Positions 36,072 through 46,107 of a stretch of DNA of 64,000 bases are shown in pieces. The DNA lies in the NCBI GenBank assembly GCA_030704615.1, contig CM060732.1, positions 19,342,001 to 19,406,000 of the forward strand, written 5' to 3'. Under the pieces are notes generated by a model. That model did no database searches. It was given only the letters and a program-made list of their open reading frames with translations, and had not been told where the DNA came from. This DNA comes from Takakia lepidozioides. Taxonomy: Eukaryota > Streptophyta > Takakiopsida > Takakiales > Takakiaceae. The stretch's first letter is position 1, and every line of letters starts with the position of its first letter. The position numbers and the translations under genes were made by a program.

Positions 36072-37645
36072 TGGGGAAAGGGGTGAGGTACCTTCTTCAA
36101 CATATTTCACCCTGTTTTCCCTGCTAGTGTGTGCTTTGACAATTATAGGCTATCATTGTTAGCTGCTAGCAGCAAGGCGAGGATGTATGCATGATTTGTG
36201 CAGAGGCATCGATAGCTGAAGGAGCAGGGATTTCGTGTGGGTCCAGATTCATCCAAGAGGGCCAGATTTCAAGCACAAGATTACCTGTGATTCCCTGTGG
36301 ATCAATAGCTACAAGAAACTTGCATGGGTAGATGGTCAACTGGCAGCAGCGGTAGTGATAAAATCAGGCACTGCTAATGAAGGCATCTTCTTCAACACAT
36401 TTCACCCTGTTTTTCCCTCTTATCAGAATCGGCCCTAAATTTTCATGTTCAATTCTGCAAGTTAGCTGGTTGAGTGAATCTAGTTTGGAGTGACTTTGAC
36501 ATGATACTGCCAATGTGACAACAAGAAAGTGTCAAAAAACAGGTAATAGAGATGAGGAGAAGTTGTGGAATGAATACTTATCTGAGTTACCATAAACAAC
36601 ACTGGCATTGGTTTTTCATATATAGTATTAGATAATTCTCTATTGTTTTCGCCTTGGCAGGTTGCTCAGTGACCTTCCCTGGACGCTTTGGAGTATAGCG
36701 AGTGAGTATCTCACAATGCAATGTTGGTTGGCGCATCTTATGCAAGAACTTGGAAAAGAAACAGATGTCCTTGTTGTAATAATTCTTAAAGACATGCAAG
36801 CCTTAGTTTTTGATGGGTTGCAGATTGATGGAATACATAAGTAGTTAGAAGATTATGGGTGAACACTTTTCAAAGTGTTATAGTTAGACAATTAATTCAC
36901 ATGAGAACATGTGACATTTTATGTATTTTTAGATCGCGACAAAAATGATAATGATAAATATTGGTAAATAGAGATGGTGTACAATCTCTTGGTTTTGCTC
37001 AGCTTGTTGCAGTTATGTCTTGCTGCTTTGTTCTCTTTGTATTATATATTACATTTCATTGTTGTAATAGACATGTATATGAGTAATATCATAGTCATAA
37101 TAATGACTACATCTATTTTCACTCTCCAATAGTACTACACCACGTGGCAGGATTACAAATATGTAAAAAAATAGCAATACACCCAAAAAAATACCCATCA
37201 TGATACATGTCAATCTGCTGATGGACCACGTGTAAAAACTGCAACGCGCCACGTGTTGCAACCGGATTAGCACACCCGTAGTCATAGTTCGCAGTCATGG
37301 AGAGCTAAATACTCTGCCACGTGTCATTTCCTGCATCGAGCACGTGCCACTCTTGCACAGCCGCTGACATGGACTACACTGTCCGTTCAGTCATTCAGTA
37401 AAGCCAGCGTGTATGACTACCCCCACAGCTGCTCTGGCGCCACGTGACAGCCAGCCTGGAGAGTCATATCTGCCATGTCACAACTGACTAGGTCTTTACG
37501 TCTGCAGAGTCAGGAAGTCGTAAATGGCTTCCATGACTGCATTTGCAGTCATAACACAGAGACGTAAAAGCCGCAATTTGTTGTAGTGCATAGATATGTG
37601 TTGGTGATGGTGGAGCACTTCTCCAAGTGGATTGAGTTGTTGTCT

Positions 37646-40335
37646 AATATGACAACTCCAGGTGTCACCATGGCGTGCTCAATGGCTGGCCTAGTTGGCA
37701 GTTCCATCAACTGCTGCAGCTTGCCATGGCGCCGCCGTGGCAGTCTTGACCCTCAAATGCGAGGATCCCTCCGGCACTACGCCTCCCACTATCTCCGTAG
37801 AAGATGAAGTAACCTCCCCACTCTCACAGAGTGTCGCTGCCAGCCTGAACACCTCAGCTGATCTTACCCCCGGTGTCGCAATCATGGTAGCCGAGAACAA
37901 TAGAGCGTGACACACAGCTGTGGCCGCCCCCAGGAGCTGAAGCTCCCAACGGGTTGCGATGCATCCCCTCGCAACTTCACCATTCGGCTGCTCCTCATCT
38001 ACCCGCAACAACTAGTTTCGGGCAGAAATACCTGGAGCTGATCATATCATCTCCAACCTACAACATGCTAGCTTCTCATGCGCAGCCCACATTTCTGCAG
38101 CTCCTCAACTTGCCCTGCAGCTGAAGAAGACGACCACCAGTTCGCCCACTCGTGGCCAGCATCTCCTCCGCTTCACACTAGAAGCCCAAACTTGGTTGCC
38201 ATAACGTTGAACTATGCAACGCCGCCCTTCAACATAGGCTACTCGCCTCTCTATCCATTGCAAACCTGCAACCTGTTCACCTTTGCACTCTACCTGCTTT
38301 GGATAGGCTCATGCACGAATCCCTGCACTCTAGGCTGAACCGCTTCTCATGATCTGAAAACACAAGTGCTACAACCAACTCGAATCTGGCACTCACAGAC
38401 TCGAGCTGATCTTTCTCGAGTGATAAAGAAAGAAATGATACAAGCACACAAGCTCTCTCAAACTCACATACTTGCACATGAAAACATCACTCATATATTA
38501 AGTCGAGCCAAGTGCACCCCACGCCATGGGGAATCCACACTACGGCGCCATAGCTAGACGCGGTGAGGCTCAACTCGAGAAATATGAGCCCACCGCGATC
38601 TGCCGTGAAGATAACAACGCCAGGTGCCCAAACATATATTGGTCCCTGGATTGACACTTGGGTCAATCCCAAATATCAATATATAAAAGCTAGCTATTTC
38701 CTAGCTAACTTCACACTAGTGGTAAAATAACTCGACACACGTTACTATGAGATTACAACAAATTAGGATTTGGGATATTTAAATTTTCACATAAAAATTT
38801 TTTACTGGCCTACAAAACTACATTATACTTGCACACCGCCAACACAACTCGGGGGGGGGGCTCCATATTTCTTTTATATATCACGTGCGAAAAAATGGTA
38901 TTTTGTATGGGGTATTATTTAATTTGGTCTTTATCGGCCACCCTATACTTACATAATTTTGTAGAATATTGGATTTTTTGACAGGCTATATTAATTATAT
39001 TTTACTGTTGTTAGCAAATTTCAGGCATACTATGGTAACAATAGAATAAAAAAAAAATTACAGTAGAAATAAGTTCATTAGTTGGTCGAAACAAACTCAT
39101 CCAAAGCTTGGGCATCAGTAGCATTCAAGCTATAAGCATTCTGAACTTTGTCAAAAGTCATAGTAACTGAACTAATGATTGAATCTATGTATATCCATTT
39201 ACTATCTGTTACATCATACTTGAATTTAAGGTGCCCTCTAGATTTCAAGAAATAACTTAAGAGGACCATTACTGTTGTCGTTGGTTTATTGAAAAGATCT
39301 ACTGGCTGCAGAAATATCCTCCACCCTAAACTCAAACTCCCTTGTGAACCAAGTATCATCAATAATTCAAGTCCCCGAATCCAAATCTAGCCCACGTGAT
39401 AAACCAGTAACTACGACGTGTGTCCCAAATATTTATCACGACCCTATTGGTAATTGTAAAAATAAATAAAAATAGTCTATATTCCATACCCTATATTCAT
39501 TTAAATTCCAAAACCATGATATCTTGGTACCCTTTTTTATTTGTAATTGTTTTCTAAATTTTATCTACAACGAATATATTGTACCCTATATTTTTTTGCA
39601 CGTAGTTTCGGAATATTTGGAAGTGGCCCCTCCGAGCAACACAAACACAATATAAATCAAAGAGGGATTGATGATACATAACATTATTATAATATTTGCA
39701 TAACGCTTAAAGCACTAGAGGAAGTAAGAAAGATGAAAGAGAGATGAGCCACAAACAGCCTAAACTTAGCAACTAATGCCATAATTTTGACGATGTCGCC
39801 ATGAACCACTCTTGCCCTAAATTTTTAGGGCTGCCATATGCAGCAAACACAAACGACATGACCACGTTGGGCTGAAGGACACTGTTCAGACTGACATATG
39901 GTACAATTTCAGCTTTGACGACGTCACTATCTTTGTCCTTTTCCAAGGCTGCATGGAATGCATATGCATTGCAAACACAAATGACGTGACCAAGTTGCAA
40001 ATCTGCACTGGTTGTGCACTTGGTTCTGCCTCCCATTGTTGCACTCGTATGTCAAGCCCTCAAGAATATAAATATAAATATAAATATATATATATAGACG
40101 CCTCCCGAAGGGAGCGAGCCCTCAAGATTGTATTGTCTCTCATGTCCAAGGTCAAGTAATGCTTCATGTATTGTTGTTGTGGTGCAAATTGAGAGTTAAA
40201 TATTGTACGCATAAATATGATCTAAACATCAAAGCAAACTTGACGGTGTGAGACTCTTGAGTGGCTTGAGTGATAATGGGTGTTGGTGGTATTTAGAGTA
40301 CCATGCTGTTGACATTTAGGGTGAGGTTATCCCTA
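37646..40335. other. Undefined repeat-rich region
   Basis: Gypsy integrase similarity stops at about 37646, so another breakpoint lies there. The following GC-rich 37660-38180 shows open frames on both strands without domain signals. 38690-39600 is AT-rich; a minus frame at 39078-39362 (HLKFKYDVTDSKWIYIDSII) may be an element remnant. Around 39834 and 39958 a block with GCAAACACAAA(C/T)GAC recurs about 124 bp apart, an old tandem duplication. Confidence 0.4.
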
Positions 40336-40898
40336 TTAGAGCATCCCCACCCTACGCCTCTATGGACCCCTGTGCACCTGTACTTCTCGTATACAGGTTC
40401 ATATTTGCCTCCAAACGTAGCATACCCTTGCCCCGCTACCGTACATGCCGTTAAGGGCGGACACTGAATCGCCTCTCTTTCACTGAATACGTGCACGATA
40501 TTCAGTCTCCTAAGAGCATCACCACCCTTGAGCCCGAAAAACTCCCTGTAACACCAAAGATAGTGTCATCAATTCAGTGCATGTTGGGTTCTGCGGCGCG
40601 GCAGCCCAACTCGCGCACACCCTTGTCCTTGAATTGCCCACACCATCCCCGCGCACCTCGCCTCCCATTGGCCGGAAGGGCCGAGATCTCCACCAAGATG
40701 GTGACAGGCACGCGCTTGGTCACGTTGACTTCAGGGACGTATTCTGTGCGCAGAATACAGCGCTCAGGTTCAGTGCACGGAACGGTATTCAGTGCGCGCT
40801 TTTCACGGGATATAGGGTTGGGTGGGGGACATTCCCGCCTACCATACCCTCATGTTCCGTTGGCGTGCTGGGTTCAGTGTAGGGTGGGGATGCTCTAA
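40336..40898. mobile_element. TIR element (MITE-like), 563 bp
   Basis: The ends are inverted copies: TTAGAGCATCCCCACCCTAC at 40336-40355 and its complement at 40879-40898. A TA dinucleotide flanks GAGCATCC on both sides, compatible with a TA duplication (Tc1/mariner-like), or a TTA/TAA end as in PIF/Harbinger elements. Near 40514 an internal AGAGCATCACCACCC copy of the end suggests a nested or compound structure. No transposase. Confidence 0.75.
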
Positions 40899-40899
40899 C

Positions 40900-42060
40900 C
40901 CGTTCCTGAACCAAGTCGTCCCGACCAAGGATATATCAGAGCGTGTTGGGCCGTGTGAGAAGCTTATGAGAAGCGTGTCAAAGCGTATGAGAACGTCGCT
41001 AGGAACTCAAGCAAGGCGGGGCCCTTTTCTCACAAGCGGCACTGGAAGAGAGCGACGCCTCTTCCACCCACTTTTCCAATATGAAAAGTGACACATAGGC
41101 AAGGGCGGATGTTGCAGCAAACACACGAGTGGAAGTTGATAGACTCCCTTGGTGATCAATCGTGGATTTTCCTGATTTTGTGGAAACCATCGACAGCGTA
41201 GATCTCCGTAGTGAAGAGCTGCGTGAAAGAAGCTCGAGAAGAGAAGAAGGAAGACGTTGGTGGGCCCTGAAACTTGTGAGCATGCAACGGTACTGTTCTC
41301 CGACTCCTGAGCCCAAAACTTATCACTGTGCAGCGTAGTACGCATCATCATGAGAATGGGGATCGCAAGAAGAATGGGGCCCGCTTCTCCGTCGCTGTAG
41401 CGGCGATTGATTGACGCCCACACCAGTCCTCGCCCTCCTCCGTCCTACCCCCCTTCACTTCACTTTCACTACACGATAAAAATTTCTCTCGTGGTTTTTT
41501 TTTTTTTGAAGGCCCGAGAGAGGCCGAAATTCTATTTGTTTTAAATGAGGAAAAAATAACCTCACATGGCAGGCCATGGAGGCTGTGAAGGCTTGTTTTG
41601 AGCAGGAGGAATATGCGGCGTTCCTCACCGTTAGCGCTCTAGAAAAGAAGGGGTATAGTTCAGAAGAGCATGCAATGCAGAAATTGAGGCACACAAACAC
41701 GCAGAGGATGGCACATATGATTCTCACGCCTATTCATCCACTGGCAGAACCCCGAAGACACACAGATGTATACCTTTCATACACGATTTCACCAAAAGAC
41801 CCTTGACCTTAGATCGGGCTAACTTTATACCAGGGTTGAACACGTCAGTGACGTCACGTCACGTCACGTCGGATCTGACGCTGACGCAACCAACGTCACG
41901 TCAGTTTTGCCGGAAAATCAGTAAAACATGAGTTAGGTGAAAAATATGTCACGTAAGGTGGACACGTTGTATTCCAAGCGACACCTTGGCAAGTGAATGA
42001 ATTGTTTTATAAATTACTCCATCCGCCAATAGTTGAGGTCATTTTTAAATCATTATTGTT
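40900..42060. other. Intergenic DNA, no gene supported
   Basis: Frames at 40999-41423 (minus) and 41576-41806 (plus) have no recognisable domain. At about 41845-41900 the string ACGTCACGTC is reiterated, a short CGTCA-rich cluster that may be a decayed microsatellite. Confidence 0.45.
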
Positions 42061-42790
42061 AAATTGGTGCGATGTCGTGGCCCTTTGCCTTGAGGGCAGG
42101 GGGTCGGGTCGCAAAGGGGCTGCCCCTGTGGTGGGGGCGGTGGCAGCAATAGGTACGGGGGGGCTGAAGCAACCTCGAGTGCCCAAAGCACTCGAGGAGG
42201 CGGAGGCACTCACTAGGTGGAGCCCCGCACACCGGGTTGCGGTGGGGGTGGCTCCACGAGGGGTGGTGATAGCTTAGTGGAACTTAGTGGGGGTGGCATA
42301 GGACTCACCATGGGGGCGGAGACCTTGTGGTGGGAGTCGTGGGGAGTCTTGGGACTCGTCACGGTCCAAGGGGACCGTGGTGGGTGGGCCAAGACTCACC
42401 GGGAATCGAGGGTTTTCGTGGTGGTTCGCCATAAAATGGTGGTGTTGTTTGTGAAACCCCCGCGGACAGTCACAGAAGTATATATAGGGAGTAGTAACCC
42501 CGAGAACGGTGCAAGCCCGTTGGTGTCCAAAAACTAGTGAATAAGCGTGCGAGCCGGAAAGCGACCAAGGTGTGGGGAGCTATTCCGGACTGCCATCGAC
42601 CAAAGGGAATTTCCACTAGGCCCAAATTGGGAGAGGACCCTAAACCCTAAACTGGCCACTGGGAGGAGTAAAGGGGGAGCTCCGAGTAAAGCAGCCGAAG
42701 CTCCGAGTTAGCCCAGTGGCCAGTTTGGGAGTTAGGCGCGCGCATCAAGCGAGTAACTATGACTTGAAGGGGAGCTTACCGAAGTGAGGT
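42060..42790. repeat. GC-rich segment with a TATA-like box and a 15-bp inverted repeat
   Basis: GTATATATAGG near 42478 resembles a TATA box. AAACTGGCCACTGGG at 42649-42663 is exactly inverted at 42712-42726 with a 48-bp loop. The region precedes the hairpin array and may be part of the same unidentified element, possibly an LTR. Confidence 0.45.
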
Positions 42791-43540
42791 GCGCGACATG
42801 CGACCTCCAAATGGTGGTGGTCGCAAAATTTATTTATTTTTTTAATAGTTGCGACCACCAGCAAAGGGGTTGTCGCAATATTTTTTGTTTTTAAAAAATA
42901 GATGCGACCACCAGCAGGGGTGGTCGCATTTTTTTTTTTTCTTAAACAGTTGCGACCACCGCTACTGGTGGTCGCATAATTTTTATTTTATTTGTAATAG
43001 GTACGACCACCATCAGGAGGGTGGTCGCCACATTTTTCTATTTTTTAATATCTGCGACCACCAGCATGGGGGTGGTCGCAACATTTTTCTGTTTTTTTAA
43101 AAGGTGCGACCACCAGCAGGGGGGTGGTCGCAGATTTTTATTTTATTTTATTTTATTTTTGGTTTGATTTTAAAAAATATTCTTTGTGACCACGAGCATG
43201 GGGTGGTCGTAGCATTTTAAAAAAAAAAATAGGTGCGACCACCAGCATGGGGGTGGTCGCAGAAATTTACTATTTGTTTAATAGGTGCGACCACCAGCAG
43301 GGGGGTGGTCGCAGAAATTTTCTGTTTTTTTAATAGGTGCGACCACCAGCAGGGGGTGGTCGCAGCAATTTTTTTTAAAAAATATATATATTTAAAAATA
43401 ATCTCTGTGACCACGAGCATGGGGGTGGTCGTAGCATTTTTCTTTTTTATAATAGGTGCGACCACTAGCATGAGGGTAGACGCAACAGTTTTTAAAAAAA
43501 AATAACATGCGACTTCCTCGTGCGACCTGGAGCGGTCGCA
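42790..43540. repeat. Array of about 14 GCGACCACC...GGTGGTCGC hairpins
   Basis: Near-perfect palindromes of the form TGCGACCACC-AGCAKGGG-GGTGGTCGCA recur at about 42850, 42903, 42951, 43003, 43053, 43104, 43186, 43234, 43287, 43338, 43408 and 43458, with degenerate ones at both edges. The step is 48-53 bp except after two variant units (TGTGACCAC...GTGGTCGTA at 43186 and 43408), which sit 222 bp apart and hint at a higher-order repeat. Spacers are A/T-rich homopolymers. In the variant units the changed positions still pair at RNA level through G-U wobble. Confidence 0.9.
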
Positions 43541-43585
43541 ACATTGGATCTGATTCGTCGAGCATGTGAGGCTTGGAGGCTGGAG

Positions 43586-43594
43586 GGTATATAA
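43586..43594 (+). promoter_or_regulatory. TATA-box-like sequence downstream of the hairpin array
   Basis: GTATATAAGG lies about 45 bp after the last hairpin and is followed by a pyrimidine-rich CCTCACTTC region suitable for initiation. What would be transcribed is not clear; no long frame follows. Confidence 0.4.
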
Positions 43595-44717
43595 GGTGGT
43601 CCCAATGCCCCTCACTTCTTTTGTGACAAACACTTTTGTGGCGAGTGAATGTTCTCTATTCCTTGAGCAAGAGTGTAAGCCCAAGAGGAGGGTGCGGACT
43701 TTTTGCTGTTGTGGCTTCCACTAGAGCCACTACAACAAATTGTCGAAAAGCACAATACTACATGGTGCATTGATCCACTTGGATTGATGCCGTAGTGTTG
43801 GGCCATCGACCACGTGTTGCAGCTGTGCAAGGTAGAGCGCAGCAGCAGCAGCGGTGTTAGGTATCAGCATCGATCATGCATTCCAGTAGATGCCTATTGC
43901 AGCCTCTGAATCAATAGCCGAATCCGGATTTTGCATGCTTTGGGCAGGCGCAATGCGAGTACTGTGTTCGGATCGCACTGCCAGGTACATCTTCCATGGA
44001 TGAGGCTATCATTGTCGGCCCGGGCCTTGCAGTCTAGTGCTTGTCAAATGCAGGCCCAGATTCAAATTGCCTGTCATTTTCATCAGTTGGGGATTTCTCG
44101 CACCATCGACTTGATGATCCAATCGTGTGTTAGCAAGACTATTAGACCTGTACAGTCTAGTCTGCCTTCTTCAAGTGTGCGCGCGGTATTCACAGTTAGG
44201 TTGTGCTGTGCAAAGGTCAAGTGACCAAGTTAATGTGTGTGGATCTAACGGATAACGTTTTGTCCATTGGACTGCAACCTTTTCCTGGCGCGGTTATGGA
44301 CGCTCGTAAGTAGACCATGGGGGCACCGGAGGGGAATGGTTCAGGAAGGCTATCGATATACATAATTAAGCTTGGTCCGGCTTTGCAGATTGGAGCTGTA
44401 CCAAGCTATTGTCTAGCATGTGATTATACACCTATCTGGAATTCAACTCGTATCAGCTGTCGGAGATGTGTAGAGCTTCTCGAACTGAGGTAGAAGCGGT
44501 GCAGGGCACCCGGTTTTGATACTTTCTGCATTAGGAGCGTCTATGAAATTCACAATAACTGGTGCCCATTACAGTGTTCGGATTATGTTTGTTATGCTCA
44601 CCACCCTGCCCACTGATCGGACAGGTAGGCTTGGCTTCTCCCCCGATCATGTTGTTAAGTTATCTTCAGAGGTAGAACTCGAGACATTTAATCGAATGCC
44701 CGCATATATATAAATAT

Positions 44718-44720
<3 letters not shown>
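43595..44720. other. No gene seen; orphan CACTA end
   Basis: CACTACAACAAATTG at 43728-43742 equals the outer 15 bases of the right CACTA terminus at 37588, but no matching inverted partner was found in the window. The rest shows no supported gene. Confidence 0.4.

Positions 44721-44724
<4 letters not shown>

Positions 44725-44786
<62 letters not shown>
44725..44786. repeat. (GA)31 microsatellite
   Basis: An uninterrupted 62-base GA run preceded by a TA-rich stretch, about 250 bp upstream of the exostosin frame. Confidence 0.97.
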
Positions 44787-44789
<3 letters not shown>

Positions 44790-45034
44790 TACGAGAAATG
44801 ATACCCGTCAGAATTGTGCCCTCAAGGATTTGTAGCAGTGTAGCAGATTGTGTAGCCCACGTTAGCAGGCAACGATTCACAGTTTTCTGTTGTGGTTCTA
44901 GCAGAGGATCTAAACGGATAAAAATGTACAGATGATCATGAGCTAGTGGGTTCGAGCTTTCACACATTTTTCTCGACGACAATGTTGGGGTTGACAGATG
45001 CGACAGTTTTGCCTTTACTCTCGGGCTTGCGGGA

Positions 45035-46107
45035 TTGAGTACATGCATGCTCGCATTCGTATTGTTGGACAGGGTTTCTGAGCCGCGGAGTCCTTGGCAT
45101 GCGAACAAGATGTGGCATGACGCGACCACCTTCCCTTTGTGCAATATGGACGCTTGCTTTAACTTTTCACGCTGTGATGGCACTAACGAGCTTCTGGTAT
45201 ACAACTACAACGCTCCTGAGCCCCAATCCCCTCCCACCTACTTCGAAGCCTTGCTGTCGTCATGTTGGCATACTTCCGACCCTGAGAAAGATTGTTTGTT
45301 CTTTGTGTTCTCTGACTCCACATCATACACGCATATATTGGGGGGACGGAGACACTCTGGTACTCTTCCCTACTGGAATGGAGGCCTCAATCACGTATTT
45401 GTTACCTTGCGGACAGATGGTCCGAGACTAATCCACCAGCCAACACCATTGGGATGGCATCTATCCTCAGCTCTGCGCTTCATGAGACCACCTACCGACC
45501 TGGATTCGACATTTCAATCCCTCTACCACGTCTGAGGCAGGACGTTCCATCTAAACTCAAGAGCGTGAAGCCCTTTGAGAGGAAGTACTTCGCCACATTC
45601 AAGGGGACCCGCTACCTATCTCGCGAAGGGGCGTTCCGGAGCAGCGTTACCTTCACGAAAATGCACAATGGAGATGATGTGATTGTGGCAACAACATGTC
45701 GGCATGAGACTAACGACAAACTTCTCATATGGCAGCCATGGCAGGGCAAAGACTGCGAGAAAGATCAGCTGAGCTTTGAAAGCTACGATTACGTTGACCT
45801 TCTCAACTCCACGTTTGGGTTGGTCCCTGCAGGCCGTTCTCCGAGCTCCTACCGACTCCTGGAGGTACTGAGCGCCGGTACTATACCTGTTCTAATAGTT
45901 GACAACTATGTGAAACCCTTTGACACTCTCATTCACTGGCATCAATGCGCGTTGCAGTTCCCAACCAGTGAGTTCCACCGCATTCTGCCCACCCTGCGTG
46001 CATTGACCAGAAAGGAGGTTGAGGAAAGGCAGCGCTACTGCCGGTTTGTGTTCGACAAGTACCTGATGGATGAAACTACGCCGGTGAGGTCTGCGAGCGG
46101 TCTTTGA
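45035..46107 (+). CDS. Exostosin-type glycosyltransferase (GT47), animal EXT1-like, with one frameshift
   Basis: Two overlapping plus frames (45035-45420 and about 45405-46107) form one intronless exostosin domain. The N-terminal part has a hydrophobic segment (FTLGLAGLSTCMLAFVLLD, open upstream to 44943), fitting a type II Golgi anchor. CNMDACFNFSRC, LLVYNYNAPE, HTSDPEKDCLFF and YWNGGLNHVF follow. The C-terminal part has GFDISIPLP, KYFATFKGTRYL, MHNGDDVIVATTCRH, FGLVPAGRSPSSYRLLEVL, GTIPVLIVDNYVKPF and WHQCALQFP. These match the conserved blocks of animal EXT1 exostosin domains more closely than angiosperm GT47 proteins. The EXT family builds heparan sulfate in animals; the plant substrate is unknown. 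The GT64 half of EXT1 is absent. A one-base shift between 45400 and 45425 makes it a recent pseudogene, or marks a sequencing error. It ends at TGA. Confidence 0.8.

Larger units (their letters stand above)
32408..37588. mobile_element. CACTA (EnSpm/CMC) DNA transposon, 5181 bp, non-autonomous
   Basis: The left end begins CACTACAACAGATTGCGGC and the right end is its inverse (reverse complement CACTACAACAAATTGCGGC). The 24-bp inverted repeats differ at two positions. Flanking CAT (32405-32407 and 37589-37591) is a perfect 3-bp target duplication. Removing the element restores the gypsy integrase frame across the site. Both subterminal regions (32430-32760 and 37200-37560) are full of GCAGTCATGAC-like strings in both directions, the usual transposase-binding pattern of this superfamily. 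No transposase was recognised inside; it holds a SINE-like block and a PPR fragment instead, so it needs a helper element. Insertion post-dates the gypsy element. Confidence 0.93.
30600..37646 (+). mobile_element. Ty3/gypsy retrotransposon pol, split by a CACTA element
   Basis: The pol order is visible. RT N-terminal (DLGALKDQEIRIELATDMPI) and a jump to RVMDRILAGVDF; RT active site CYIDDIIIF; connection FMGLANYYRRFVKGFS; RNase H (LHTDWSMLGLGAVLIQ, YSSYEGECLAAV, HFRFYLYGNLFTLVTDH, FQVVHRPGLVNRDAEGLSR); integrase zinc finger (near 32250, CMVCDKVRASF); integrase core start (WSLDFAGPLPL). After the inserted CACTA element the core resumes at 37592 (RYVLVMVEHFSKWIELL) and is lost near 37646. About 100 residues between the first RT part and RVMDRIL are missing, and stops occur at 30922, 31207 and 31561. 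No LTRs were recognised. Dead element. Confidence 0.9.

Noticed and set aside
41576-41806. Short frame MEAVKACFEQEEYAAFLTVS
   Set aside because: No family recognised and no splice context; not enough to call a gene.
42638-42652. CCCTAAACCCTAAAC, telomere-like
   Set aside because: Only two units; too short to indicate a telomere or interstitial telomeric array.
42790-43540. CRISPR-like regularly spaced array
   Set aside because: Spacers are low-complexity A/T runs and the context is a plant nuclear genome; this is a hairpin tandem repeat.
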